The translations under genes were made by a program, and so were the position numbers. This document shows positions 9,735-19,577 of a DNA stretch of 64,000 nucleotides, piece after piece. Where the stretch lies: the NCBI GenBank assembly GCA_017893485.1, contig CM030365.1:29906289-29970288 (forward strand). Reading direction: 5' to 3'. This stretch comes from Hemerocallis citrina. Lineage: Eukaryota > Streptophyta > Magnoliopsida > Asparagales > Asphodelaceae. The notes beneath the pieces were generated by a model that did no database searches, was not told the DNA's origin, and worked only from the letters and a program-made list of their open reading frames with translations. Each line of letters starts with the position of its first letter. The first letter of the stretch is position 1.

Positions 9735-10448
9735 ATGATCTTGGAAAACTAAATGTTCAGGAGTGTGTGAAGGACTTATATGTCAACAAGTCTAGAGCAT
9801 TCAGCTACCTGATGAATACAAAATAAAGTAGCAACTTTTTTAAGAATTTAAATATTTAAAATGCACTATCAAAAAGTTGATATGTAATGTTTGATCTAAC
9901 TAAATGGCAACTCTAGATCAAAAACAAAGTTAGAAACAGAGTTCCATTAGCCAACCTTAAACAAATAGGGGAATCATCAAATAGACAGTTGGTATAAACT
10001 ATAAGAGGTAATGATAATGAAAATATTTACTTTTAAAAATTAGAAACATCCTACTTTCAGTAATCATAAAACCTAGTCAAGTGCTACACAGAGCTACAGT
10101 TTTGGTTGGATAAAAATTGTGTGTGCATAAATGGTTAGAACTTTCATGCTTAGAATAAATGAGAAAGAATGGAGTAAACATGGGAACTACAAACATTACC
10201 GAATTTACAAATATGTTTACCTCTCTAAATCATCCAGTAAGGAGTGCCATCACTCATATCGATTTTACCAGCGTGCTGAGTCTTTTACTGCAAATTCCAA
10301 CTCCTTCAAGATGCACTCTAGATGCATCTTTAACCCCTTCAAGATGCATCAACCACCCCTACGCCATCCCAATACTGAGAAAAGAAGCATGTATCAGCAC
10401 CAATTCAATAGCTAGGAAAATTGACCAGATGGGTAGATAGAGAGATAC
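9735..10448. other. CACTA interior, no recognisable gene fragment
   Basis: AT-rich, intron-like sequence. A short internal repeat lies near 10310-10350 (AAGATGCATCTTTAACCCC-like words). Plus-strand ORFs of about 94 codons here resemble nothing I know. Confidence 0.4.
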
Positions 10449-10495
10449 CTTCCCACTGAAATCTCCATCCTTTGATTCCTTAAATAACCGCAAGC
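10449..10495 (-). pseudogene. Exon-like segment of unknown origin in the CACTA element
   Basis: The minus strand shows an acceptor TTGTGCAG, 47 nt that can read LRLFKESKDGDFSGK, and a donor GTATCTC. Splice context and an open frame suggest another captured exon, but I do not recognise the parent protein. It could be chance. Confidence 0.3.
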
Positions 10496-10789
10496 CTGCA
10501 CAAATAAGTAACTAATTACAGAAGGCAGAATATCTTTTACAATAAGTAACCAATTAGGAAGGCCCTACTACGACTAGGTTTAAAATAAAATGACATTTTC
10601 CAATGCCACTTAATGAGCCCAATTACACCCTACTACTCCAATTCCTAAACATCCCAGCCAACCCAAGCCAAACATAAAAAACTCAAGTTTACTAACTCAA
10701 ATCAAAATTAACATAATTCGTCGCATCAAAATTTAACCTTTCGCAATCATGTGAATTGAACTACAAATTAAACTAATAAAATTTATCAA

Positions 10790-11115
10790 AATTTAGCAAA
10801 ATTTATCAAAATTTATCATCTCTGTACACATCAAAATTTATCATCTCTGTACTACAAGAGATAGAAGAGTACACATCAAAATTTATCAAAATTTAGAAGA
10901 GTACACATCAAAATTTATCAAAATTTAGCAAAATTTATCAAAATTTATCATCTCTGTACACATCAAAATTTATCATCTCTGTACTACAAGAGATAGAAGA
11001 GTACACATCAAAATTTATCAAAATTTAGAAGAGTACACATCAAAATTTATCAAAATTTAGCAAAATTTATCAAAATTTAGCAAAATTTATCAAAATTTAT
11101 CAGCTCAAGCGATAG
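10790..11115. repeat. 132-bp tandem duplication built from ATCAAAATTT words
   Basis: TCTCTGTACACATCAAAATT begins at 10819 and again at 10951 (period 132), within a wider field of CAAAATTTATCAAAATTTAG repeats. This is internal non-coding expansion of the CACTA element. Confidence 0.8.
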
Positions 11116-11711
11116 AAGAGTACACATCAAAATTTATCAAAATTTAGCATCTTCTCCACTCTAGTTGCTACATTTACTAATCTCAGGAAGAGTACACAAA
11201 TCCGATGACTAAATGATCTCTGTGAGTATATAACAATGGTTCTTCCAAGATATTCAAGCGATAGAAGCATAAACTAAAAAAACCGAATTTAGTTCATATC
11301 TAAATCGACTAAAAATGACCACTCTTCATTGGATTCAGGTTTTAGCAAGTCTCACAAAAGAGAAGAGGGAAAGCATTTTCCGAACAAATGGACCCAAACT
11401 GTTCCCTCGACAAATATTGATTTGGGATTTAGTTAGTGACTGCAAATTTGGCATGCTTCAAAGTTCAAATAGAAAAGCATACATTTAGTAAGGCAAGAAG
11501 AACATAATATACAAAACATGTGAGTATAAGATATTGTAATACCAGAGAAAGGTTGGGTACAGTAAGAGCAAACTTGTACACCATTCGTCAAGGAACACCG
11601 GCAAGTCAGCATATTATGATGATTCCATCATGCTAAGTGATATTACTGCGAGCATCATTTGTAGTTCTAATTGAATCCAAGATTTACAAGAACAGTATTT
11701 TGGGGGCTTAC
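11116..11711. other. CACTA interior, nothing recognised
   Basis: AT-rich DNA without a convincing ORF, exon or repeat on either strand. Confidence 0.4.
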
Positions 11712-11746
11712 TTGAGTATTTGTAAGTCATTTCCGCAATTAGGACA
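11712..11746 (-). pseudogene. Small exon-like segment with a CxxC motif
   Basis: The minus strand has acceptor TGTTACAG, then 35 nt reading CPNCGNDLQIL, then donor GTAAGCC. A zinc-ribbon-like CPNCG between two canonical splice sites suggests a further captured micro-exon. The parent gene is not identified. Confidence 0.35.
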
Positions 11747-11759
11747 CTGTAACAAGCAA

Positions 11760-12924
11760 GAGGAGGAGAAATAATAAGAAAACTCACCAAATTGGGTATA
11801 AATTAAAATATACTTCATAATGCCAAAAGCTCGGCACAGAAGTTTTCAACAAACATTTCAGATAGTTTAATTATCAAGGTTTAGGATTTCCAATCAACTC
11901 CACCAACACAGGTTAGAGTCTTCAACAACTTTGACATAGTAGGATTGCCCATCAATTTGTACATTAATATAGTTAAGTATTTTTTTGCTGCAAGTAGTAA
12001 TAATTAGGCCTCCGTATTAAAGACATTTAGTTAACTTTGCAGAACAGTCTCCGAGGGTTATTATTTTCTGATTGAATAAAAACTATATAATTCACCTTAC
12101 TAAACATGGAAATGTAAATGGTCACAGGCCTGAAAACCAATCGTTACACTGCTTTGAACAATATCACGTCCTGCATACCAGAAGAGAACACATAACCCCA
12201 CGATTGGTACGAGCACTGCAAGAAGCTGTTAAAATTACGTCTATAAGTAGTCCTAAATGAAGTTCAAGTTAATGAATGGTTGATGGTTGAACCGTGTACT
12301 CCTACGGAAAATATAACAAGGTGTACTCAAAATTAATTATGCTTGACATGAATAACACTACTTTTTGTAACATCTTGTTGGATACCAAATGATCACCAAC
12401 GCTTTCAAAAATTTTAAAGGGTGAAACATGCTGGTGAAAACTACTAGGAAGGATTTACTCATCACTTCTTAGCATATAACTTACCATTTTGAACTTTAAC
12501 TATATATTTGAGTATTTGAGAAAAATGAGCAAAAAATTTCGAGAGAAAATATCTCACATACCACAACATTATAAGGTACGAACGGAAGGAAGTAATAAAA
12601 CATGAAGCCGGAAGACGCTATTGGCCTAGGAATTTTTCCTCACTTCAAAAATATACTTGTAACTATCTCACTGGAGAGGATTATTCATGCATTATCCTTC
12701 AATCTTCAAATTTTTGAGTTCAGTTTCGAATAATAATCCTCAATATTATTTTCAGTTGACTTTTTCCCCCGATATCGTCCCCAAATAACTATTTTTACAT
12801 TGATATAATCCACAAACACTTGATATTACTATGTGGTCCACAATAAACAAGACAATAAACAAGACAAAAAAAGGAAATCTATATAATTCAGAAGTATCAA
12901 GTTGCAAAGAATGTGATGAAATAC
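11760..12924. other. CACTA interior, intron-like, no gene recognised
   Basis: AT-rich sequence. Near 12160-12240 a minus-strand stretch has splice-like borders, but its three frames match nothing I know. Confidence 0.4.
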
Positions 12925-13005
12925 CTGTGTGTAAATGATACATATCATCAAGTGCTTCAAGAGATTTATTACATCCACCAGTGAAGACAATAATGCCCTG
13001 ACTTC
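12925..13005 (-). pseudogene. ACBP-kelch-like fragment: Captured kelch-type acyl-CoA-binding protein exon
   Basis: The minus strand has acceptor GTTCAG and donor GTATTTC around an 81-nt exon reading SQGIIVFTGGCNKSLEALDD followed by MYHLHT. The GGCNKSLEALDDMYYL pattern is characteristic of the last kelch region of plant ACBP4/5/6-type acyl-CoA-binding proteins. A GTGAAGACAATA word is duplicated at 12981 and 13022. The fragment carries one kelch blade segment and no acyl-CoA-binding domain. Confidence 0.75.
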
Positions 13006-13241
13006 CTGAACATCTCGGCCAGTGAAGACAATAACCCATCAGGAATCTCCACAATTTTTTTTGGAGCTTATTCATAATCTAACAAATAAAACAACATTTC
13101 TATCTAAATATTAACTATCCATCTCAGCCAAATTTTCAAAATCATTAACCCAGATAATTTAAGAAAAACAAGAAAAAAGAAATGAAAACTAAACCTAAAT
13201 AAACTACTAGTTGCATATCAGATCTAAGTTTAATTATATAC

Positions 13242-13420
13242 TTGCCAAGGACTTGAGCAAGGGTTTTGATGTAAGAATCGTCGATGCCATGACGGCTAGT
13301 CAGTGCTCGAAATTGCAGGCCATTGAAAAGGATCGTCTCCTTGGGTGGGCAATTGCTGAAGTTGGGAGACTGACCGTTCAGGGAGGAGACGGTGGGCGGC
13401 GGATGAGCGGGAGATGACAT
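13242..13420 (-). pseudogene. Putative first exon (ATG plus donor) of the chimeric CACTA transcript
   Basis: A minus-strand ATG at 13420-13418 opens MSSPAHPPPTVSSLNGQSPN and continues for 59 codons without a stop to a GTATATAATT donor at 13241. Sequence upstream (13421-13640) is GC-richer than the element's interior, like a promoter and 5' leader. This is the first exon of some captured gene or of a new chimeric one. I do not recognise the protein. It is the most upstream of the same-strand exons. Confidence 0.5.
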
Positions 13421-13640
13421 GGCTAACGGCGGTGGCGATTGGTGGAGGCGGTGGCCAAGACGGAGGAGGGAAGCAGATTGGAAGGGGAGAGGAGAAGGGA
13501 AGGTGGAAGTAAGATGGAAGAGTTTTTTAGGGTTTGGGTGAGGGCTTTCCCGTTTCCGATTTGGGGATTTGAGAGAGACGCGGGAGGGGGGGGGGGAATG
13601 AAATTAGAAATTGGGATTTTGGTGGGAATTAAAAGTGTTC
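13421..13640 (-). promoter_or_regulatory. Possible captured promoter or 5' leader in the CACTA element
   Basis: A GC-rich stretch directly upstream of the ATG exon on the minus strand, containing a G-run near 13586-13597. No clear TATA box. Called only from position and composition. Confidence 0.25.
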
Positions 13641-13757
13641 TATCCTGTCTATACCCACAGTTTACTACACCTCTGTAGGTATATGATGGCTATACCCACG
13701 GTTTTAGTGATCCGTCACTATAGGTGTCCGTTGGTATATGGCAAATTTCTTGTAGTG
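13640..13757. repeat. Right terminal inverted repeat and subterminal repeats of the CACTA element
   Basis: CTATACCCACAG, CTATACCCACGG and CCGTTGGTATATGG motifs precede TTTCTTGTAGTG. They are the mirror of the left end. The right subterminal block is much shorter than the left one. Confidence 0.85.
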
Positions 13758-14154
13758 AAGTTTACTAAAAAAACTTAAAGCTACAACAATAATAAAGAAT
13801 CGAGAGAGTTGAAAATTTTTGATACCGTACTTCACGAATATAGCGTTGAGAGAGAATAATAAAGAGAGTTGAGTAGACGATGAGAATTCAAGTGATTGAG
13901 TTTCGTCACTTGAGAAAATATGTAGTAGAGTCGTAGAGATAGATTGAGCTTCGACAAGAATTTGAGTAGTAGAGAGAGTTAGTAGTAGACGTATAGCAGT
14001 GCACACGAATTCGACATGATGGAACTTCTTCACTACTTTGTTGCTTCTTTGTTGAAGTAGATTGAGAGTAGTAGCAGTAGTATAGAGTTAATAGATGGAG
14101 AATAGAGTGATTTTTTGAAGAAAAATGAGTGAATGTAGGCGATTTTTATAGGAA

Positions 14155-14177
14155 CCCCCCCCCCCCCCCAAAAAAAA
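14155..14177. repeat. Poly-C/poly-A homopolymer junction
   Basis: Fifteen C followed by eight A inside the 5' region of the hAT remnant. Confidence 0.9.
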
Positions 14178-14519
14178 TGTATATAAAAAAAGGCAACAAC
14201 AGCAGCAGGGCCTGGTCAGGATACCCATTTGACCCGTGCGGGTTGACCGTTAGCAACCTGGTAGGTTGTGGATCAAGTTATGTCGGGTTACGGGTTAAAC
14301 GGGCCGGGTCCAGTGGATTTTTTTCTGCTAACCGTTCGGCCTGGTTATATATATGTTTTTGGCCCGAACTCGGACCGGATAAAACGGGTCCGGATCAATG
14401 TCTGGAAGGGTCCGGACGGGTTCAGGCGGGTAGCAGATTGACCTGGCCTAATTGCCAACCCTACCCAACAAGCTTCAAGAATTTTACATAATAAAGTTTG
14501 CATCAAACACACCTTTCAC

Positions 14520-14610
14520 GCAAATAACGTATGGTTCAATGGTAAGTCTTTCGCTGGTGAGCAAGAAGTCCAAAATTTGAATTCCGCTTCCACAAAAAAA
14601 TACCAAATTA
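14520..14610 (+). other. Possible tRNA-related SINE head
   Basis: TATGGTTCAATGGTAAGT resembles a pol III A box of plant SINEs, and TTTGAATTCCGCTTCCAC about 45 bp further resembles a degenerate B box. No clear 3' tail or target duplication was found. The stretch 14611-14929 shows nothing else beyond (TTTA)n at about 14831-14853. Confidence 0.25.
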
Positions 14611-14929
14611 ATATATATTTGGGGTAACTGTAGATATGTGGCTACGACCTTATCCAAAAATTTAAACAAAACATAACACACACCCAAAAAAACAGGCACC
14701 ATTCTTGCATGTAAAAAAACAATCTACTGTAAAAGGACTAGTAAGCATTTATTAATATGTCCGAAAAAAAAATCATAACTGTTCCTTTGAGATCATTAAG
14801 ATTTGGATAAATTTCGCATAGTCCTATTACATTTATTTATTTATTTATTTATTTTTTGTATGCAAAGTGAATTTAATAAGTCATCTGCATTTTATTAATT
14901 AGATATAAGTATATAATGTGTTTCATTAA

Positions 14930-15660
14930 TTGATATTAACAAAACAAAACAAAACATACAACATATAAACGGCCACACGAATAACAAAAGCAAAAAAGCA
15001 AGAAAAAGAAAACAAAGAAGGAATAAAACAATAAAAACATCTTCCAAGTCGAAGAGACAGAGTACCCGACTGACTGGAGCAAAATAATGAGACAAGTCTC
15101 AACATAAACAAAGTCGAGTGCACCAAAAGTAAAATAAAAGGAGTCACAAAACCAAAACCAAAACCAAAACAAGCAGCAGCTAAACCATATAAATCATCTC
15201 ATAATCCCCACCCTCGCATACAATGCTGCACCCATCCTCACCTAATCCTTTCCATCACTATGATCCTGTCCTCTCCAGCCAAGGAATTCTCAATTCTCAC
15301 CTCTAGCTCCTCTCCTTTGATAGCAGTCACTCCCCCATTTCTTCTCTAGTCCTTCCTCATCGTGATATCATCCCAAATCCATGCACAATCTCTTTTTCAC
15401 ACTCGTTCTTCCTGCCCAATTCAAAATTAAAGTGAAAATTTTCTTTAGTTCACACTTAGTAGATACGAAAGAGTCTTGAAAACATGATACATTTCTATCT
15501 AACCACAGACTCCACACACATGCACACACACATAAATCCCATAGATTATGTTCATTAGTACTTACATATGCATTTCTATCTAACCAAAGACTCCACAGAC
15601 ATGCACACACACACACACATAAATCTCATACATTACTTACATTAGTACTCACATATGAAT
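14930..15660 (-). mobile_element. LINE 3'-terminal fragment
   Basis: On the minus strand 15368-15616 reads WSLWLDRN twice in an ORF resembling the end of the zf-RVT region of plant L1-type ORF2. The complete-looking LINE at 62676 has WVLWLDRNN at the same place. The following 14930-15360 is T-rich on the minus strand, as in LINE 3' UTRs, and ends near TTTTGTTTTGTTAATATC. An 81-bp tandem duplication (starts 15491 and 15572) doubles the conserved motif. Confidence 0.5.
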
Positions 15661-15681
15661 CTCAAAAGCTACCCCAACAAT

Positions 15682-17164
15682 TGTTACTCCCCGCTTCCCA
15701 AAAGAGAATACGGAATACGGATACGTGACTAAGTCCGGCGAATGATTTTCATCATCCATAAGCTGTTCAGAATCTTTACAACATTTTACAAGAATAATCA
15801 GAGTCGGAAGTAAAAGAATCAACCAAGTATGCATATATGAATCAAAATGCCAACAAGAATACTTGAAACAAAATGTATTACGCTTAAATAATCTAGATCT
15901 GAATAAGTCAAAATCCTGGGTCATATTGCTCAAATACAAATAATCCAAGTACAAGATACATTATTCAAATAGCAATAAGAAATAATAATAATAGCAGGAA
16001 AATCATGATAGCAAAACTCCAGCATCTAGTATCTCATCTCGCCTATTCCATCTGGTAGCTGATTTTCAAAATCTGAAATTTAATAAATTGCAGGAAGAGA
16101 AAAAAGAAAACAAACTCCCGTCAATGCAAGTTACGGGCCACTTGTAGTACAGGATACAAGTACATGGGAAAAACTAAACTAATAGCATGCAATAGGCATG
16201 ATAACAAATATACAACTAGCATGGCAAGATGAACAAGTGTAAGTAGCATGTATCAAGTGTCAAGTGAAACAAGTATCATGTAAATAAGCAACAAGTGTCG
16301 AGCAAGCAGGTAAACAGGTAACAGGTGTCAAGTATCAAGTACAAGTAGCAAGTATCAAGTATCAAGTGAACAAGTATCAGGCATCATGTATCAGGTAGCA
16401 TGTACAGGTAATCATGTAATAGGTATTCATGTATCAGGTATTATGTCATGTCAAGTCTTGTATTGTTACTATTTAGGTAGCACTTCATGCATCCATTCTT
16501 TTACTATATGGTTGCTACATTCAAACAATTTCATTTAGATTTCGTAATGGAGTTTATAGGGCCGTGTACTCAGGGATCAGGAAAATAGGAACAGGAAACA
16601 GGTTCATGAATCAAACAAGTACACGAATCATCCGATTCATGCAGCAACAGGTTCATGAATCAACAAGTAACAGGTACATGAACCAACAGGTTCATGCAGC
16701 AACAGGTAACAGGTACATGAACCAACAGGTCTATGCAGCAACAGGTAACAGGTACATGAACCAACAGGTCCATGCAGCAACAGGTTCATGTATCAACATG
16801 AATCAAAATGGAAAACACGGGCCCCCTTCTAAGTACACATTTCTATATTTTCCACTACTAGATCTTTCCCTTAACCCCGGCTTGGTTATTTATTATTATA
16901 ATTATCAACATGCATGAATGTGTATGAAATAGTGCAAAACTAGCATGGTATAACAAACAACAGATTCAGGGTAACAGATAAATATGCATAGATGGTAGAC
17001 AGTCATATAATAGAGTGAAACAGTGTAAGTTCCAATTCAGGACAGCAAGATAGTACAGTACTAAAACATGGATTTTCGTTGCTACAAAAATGTAAATCTA
17101 GATCCGTCGAAGAGTCTGGAAAATAGACTTCCTTCCGAATCCAGCAAACATATATAAGTTATAT
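15682..17164 (-). mobile_element. Truncated copy of LTR family A (copy B)
   Basis: Starts TGTTACTCCCCGCTTCCC at 15682 and follows copy A closely to the text GAATCCAGCAAACATATATAAG near 17155, then stops matching. About 2.5 kb of the LTR is missing. No insertion into copy B separates the halves within view, so it is truncated or its remainder was deleted. It provides an empty-site reference for the solo LTR nested in copy A (continuous near 16480). Confidence 0.8.
16570..16805. repeat. Minisatellite of ACAGGTACATGAACCAACAG units in copy B
   Basis: Near-perfect units of about 45 bp (GTAACAGGTACATGAACCAA... GCAGCAACAG) repeat about four times. The plus-strand ORF 16564-16917 (repeated NRYMNQQVHAATG) is an artefact of the array. 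It occupies the same slot as different arrays in copies A and C. Confidence 0.85.
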
Positions 17165-18181
17165 AGGTTGCGTTTGGATAGCATTTTAAAATGCATTTTC
17201 AGTTTTATAAAAAAAAATGACCCAAAAGTTGTTTGTATACACTCATTTATGAAACCGGTTTTTAAAATGTTTTCGGAGATGCTCATTTTAAAACCTGTTT
17301 CAAGAAAACTCCAAAAGCCTCTTTTGCCAAAACGTCCCCTCTCCTTTACTCCCTTCAACGCTCTCCTTCACTCCCCTTCAACGCTCCTGTCTTTCTCCCT
17401 TCTCGACAACAACGCTCATCTAGTTCTCCCCAGATCTACCCAAAGTTGTTTGCCAAATCAATGAATCTTGACAAAATCTTCACCAAATCGACTCCACCAT
17501 AAGATTCGGTTGCCCGGTGAGAGCATATAGCCATAGAGTACATCAGATTTGGTGCCCCCTACATCGATCTAGGGTTCATGGTTTATGAGACCAGATCTGC
17601 TTACAAGATAAGGTGTAATCGAGCAAGGTGTAGTCGAATAAAACATCGTCTGAAGCTTGAATCTTGTGGAGACAACTTCTCTAATCTTGAACCCATTTTT
17701 TTCAGCTTACAAGGGTATGATTTTGGTCATTGACGAGGTAATCCATGTATGTACAAAATGGGTTTTTTTTAATGGTCTAGTTTGAGGGGATGTGCCTGAG
17801 ATGAATTTGGAGATGACGGCTTGTGATCGTATATACTACACGCCTAATTTTGGTAACATTTGGCAGGGTTATATGTCAATGGTAACAAACCTGGTGTTAT
17901 GTTAAATTTAAGCTTGAGATTTAATCTAGACACACATTGAATTAAATAAATTAATATAACATTAAATTAAAAAGGTTTCCTTTTTCCACAGAAGCCACTC
18001 ACAAATTTGTTTATTCCAAATATGCCACCCAAAAATCTCCATTTCCATAAACACCACCCACAATGTTAGGCGCATTCCAAAAACACCACTCGAATTGTTT
18101 GATATTAATTTCCCACTCGAATTATTTGCTATTAATTTGAGAAGAAAATTTCAACTTAATCTAACCGTATGGGGATAAAAT
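17165..18181. other. Unassigned about 1 kb segment
   Basis: Begins GGTTGCGTTTGGATAGC, a phrase common at ends of plant MITEs, but no matching inverted copy was found downstream. It contains a C/T-rich stretch at 17330-17410 and AT-rich DNA at 17930-18160. ORFs on both strands near 17100-17460 are unconvincing. It could be a decayed transposon or a host flank. Confidence 0.35.
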
Positions 18182-18761
18182 GTAATTATCCGGGTCCGCT
18201 CACCTACTCGTCTAAGATAACATGTTCGCTCACCTACGCGTCTAAGAGATTAAACCACGACCCCACCACAGGGTTAACCTCTCGAAAAGAGCTAGGTATT
18301 AAGTTCTTTTGGTTTATTGGCAACTTTATTTAAATCACACCCATTCACATATCCTTCCCAATGTGGGACTAATGTTATTAAACTTTCATCCTCGCTATGC
18401 TCGAACACGTATCCCAGACTTCATTTCTAGCCGATGTTGTCGACATGGATGCCATTACCCTGATCTCTTTATACCAGCATACTGCCCCTGGCCCTACCAA
18501 TGAGTACACCCATTGTGTCCCTACCATTGGCATCGAAATGCGGCTCAGGTATTATTTGTAATGCCCTGGGTCTGCTCACCTACTCGTTTAAGAAAACCTG
18601 TTCGCTCACCTATACGTCTAAGAGACCAAATCATAGCACCACCAAATGGCTAGCCCCCCAAATGACTACCGATTAGGTATTTTTGGGTAATTGGCAACTC
18701 AATTTAATTACACTCATTCACATCTCCTTTCCAATGTGGGACTAAAGTTCCTACACTTTCA
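18182..18761 (-). mobile_element. TRIM-like miniature LTR element
   Basis: Two direct repeats of about 205 bp (18182-18388 and 18557-18761) start TGTAAT, share CGCTCACCTACTCG and CCAATGTGGGACTAA, and end CTTTCA. They enclose only 168 bp. On the minus strand a purine-rich CGAGCATAGCGAGGA precedes the 3' repeat, and a weak primer-binding-site-like ATACCTGAGC sits next to the 5' repeat. No flanking duplication was found. The repeats differ at many positions, so it is old. Non-coding. Confidence 0.55.
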
Positions 18762-18763
18762 AT

Positions 18764-18856
18764 TGTAACATCCCAATTTTAGTTATGTAATTAAATAAAT
18801 TTATGTGTATTTAAATTATAATGAGTATTGAATTTAGTAATGATTGAGAACTTTCA
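18764..18856. mobile_element. LTR start fragment interrupted by Tat-1
   Basis: TGTAACATCCCAATTTTAG opens like a plant LTR and runs 93 bp until Tat-1 begins at 18857. The rest would lie beyond the right edge if Tat-1 inserted here. Weak evidence. Confidence 0.35.
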
Positions 18857-19502
18857 TGAAATATGACTAATAAGGGTAAAATCAGAGCCACACGATCCCT
18901 ACATGCATCTTAAAGCTTTCAAGGGTAGTACAGTAATTTCACATCAGTAGGCAGGCCTACTAGAAAAACTTAATAGTCTCCGGTCCCATCAGCTCAACCA
19001 AATCCACAAATTATGGATTACTTATAGTCGAAGATGGAGGAATTTCCAGGTAATTACAACTATCAGTCAAATCTCCCCAAATTAGGGATTAAATATTAAT
19101 TCTATTCCTTCATTATAGAAATTTCCAACCGAATCTTAAAAGATATTTTTGCAAGTCTACCTTCTATAACTAATTCCTATTAATATTCTCTCCCCTCATT
19201 CAGTTAGAGAAAATCAATCTTTCTCCACTAAAACCCTAATCGCTATTCGGGATTACTAACTTGAGCGTCAGAGGGTCTTACACTGGAGCCACCTGGAGTG
19301 TTACGACTTTTTGGAGGTCCCCGAACGTTTTCAACCATCCAGTTCAAGATCCAGTTTAATAGGTTCTCAGCCATCTAGATCAAGATTCAAGCGATCGCCA
19401 TCCATTCAAACTCAGATCCTGATCGAAGGTCCAAATCCTTGCTTTCTCCCTTAAAAAGTAACTCATCATCTGATTTCTCCCACACCAAAATCATTTACAA
19501 CA
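18857..19502 (+). repeat. 5' LTR of Tat-1
   Basis: Diverged version of the Tat-2 and Tat-3 LTRs. It shares ATCTTAAAGCTTTCAAGGG near the start, GATTACTAACTTGAGCGTCA near 19252, and ACACCAAAATCATTTACAACA at the end. It is far more diverged than the other Tat LTRs, in keeping with the oldest insertion. The TATA region is not clear. Confidence 0.75.
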
Positions 19503-19523
19503 GATTGGCATCGATTGTGCCAA
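19503..19523 (+). other. Primer-binding site of Tat-1
   Basis: ATTGGCATCGATTGTGCC directly after the LTR is a mutated form of the ATTGGCACCGTCTGTGGG found in Tat-2. This type is used by Tat elements. Confidence 0.6.
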
Positions 19524-19577
19524 AGCTATAGATCTACCTCTCCGATTATATCCATCCACTAATAACTACCTTCAACC

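Larger units (their letters stand above)
7523..13757 (-). mobile_element. CACTA (En/Spm-type) transposon carrying captured gene exons
   Basis: Left end CACTACAAGGAATTTGAC at 7523 and right end (reverse complement) CACTACAAGAAATTTGCC at 13757, flanked by the 3-bp duplication AAG (7520-7522 and 13758-13760). These are the three hallmarks of CACTA elements. Subterminal repeats related to CTATACCCACGG / CCGTTGGTATAG crowd both ends. I see no TNP2-like transposase. Instead the interior holds minus-strand exons resembling at least four host genes, so this is a non-autonomous gene-capturing (Pack-type) element. It lies inside the hAT remnant. The strand given is that of the captured exons. Confidence 0.9.
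1..14463 (-). mobile_element. hAT-type DNA transposon remnant, split in three by later insertions
   Basis: Visible pieces are 1-421, 7267-7522 and 13758-14463, read on the minus strand. They join across two insertions that each have perfect target duplications (TATTC at 417/7267 and AAG at 7520/13758). The 5' end on the minus strand begins TAGGGTTGGCAATTAGG at 14463 and is followed by a tract rich in GGTCCGG/GGGTCC motifs, as is typical of hAT termini. Next come a leader and the start of a transposase with a BED-like zinc finger. The other terminus lies left of the window, so the 8-bp duplication cannot be checked. The hAT assignment rests on the terminus style plus the zinc-finger fragment. 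Confidence 0.6.

Noticed and set aside
10131..10440. Plus-strand ORFs of about 94 codons in the CACTA element
   Set aside because: Opposite to all captured exons, no similarity recognised, and overlapping frames of equal length.
16564..16917. Repetitive NRYMNQQVHAATG protein
   Set aside because: It is a minisatellite translated in one frame, and copies A and C have other repeats at that place.
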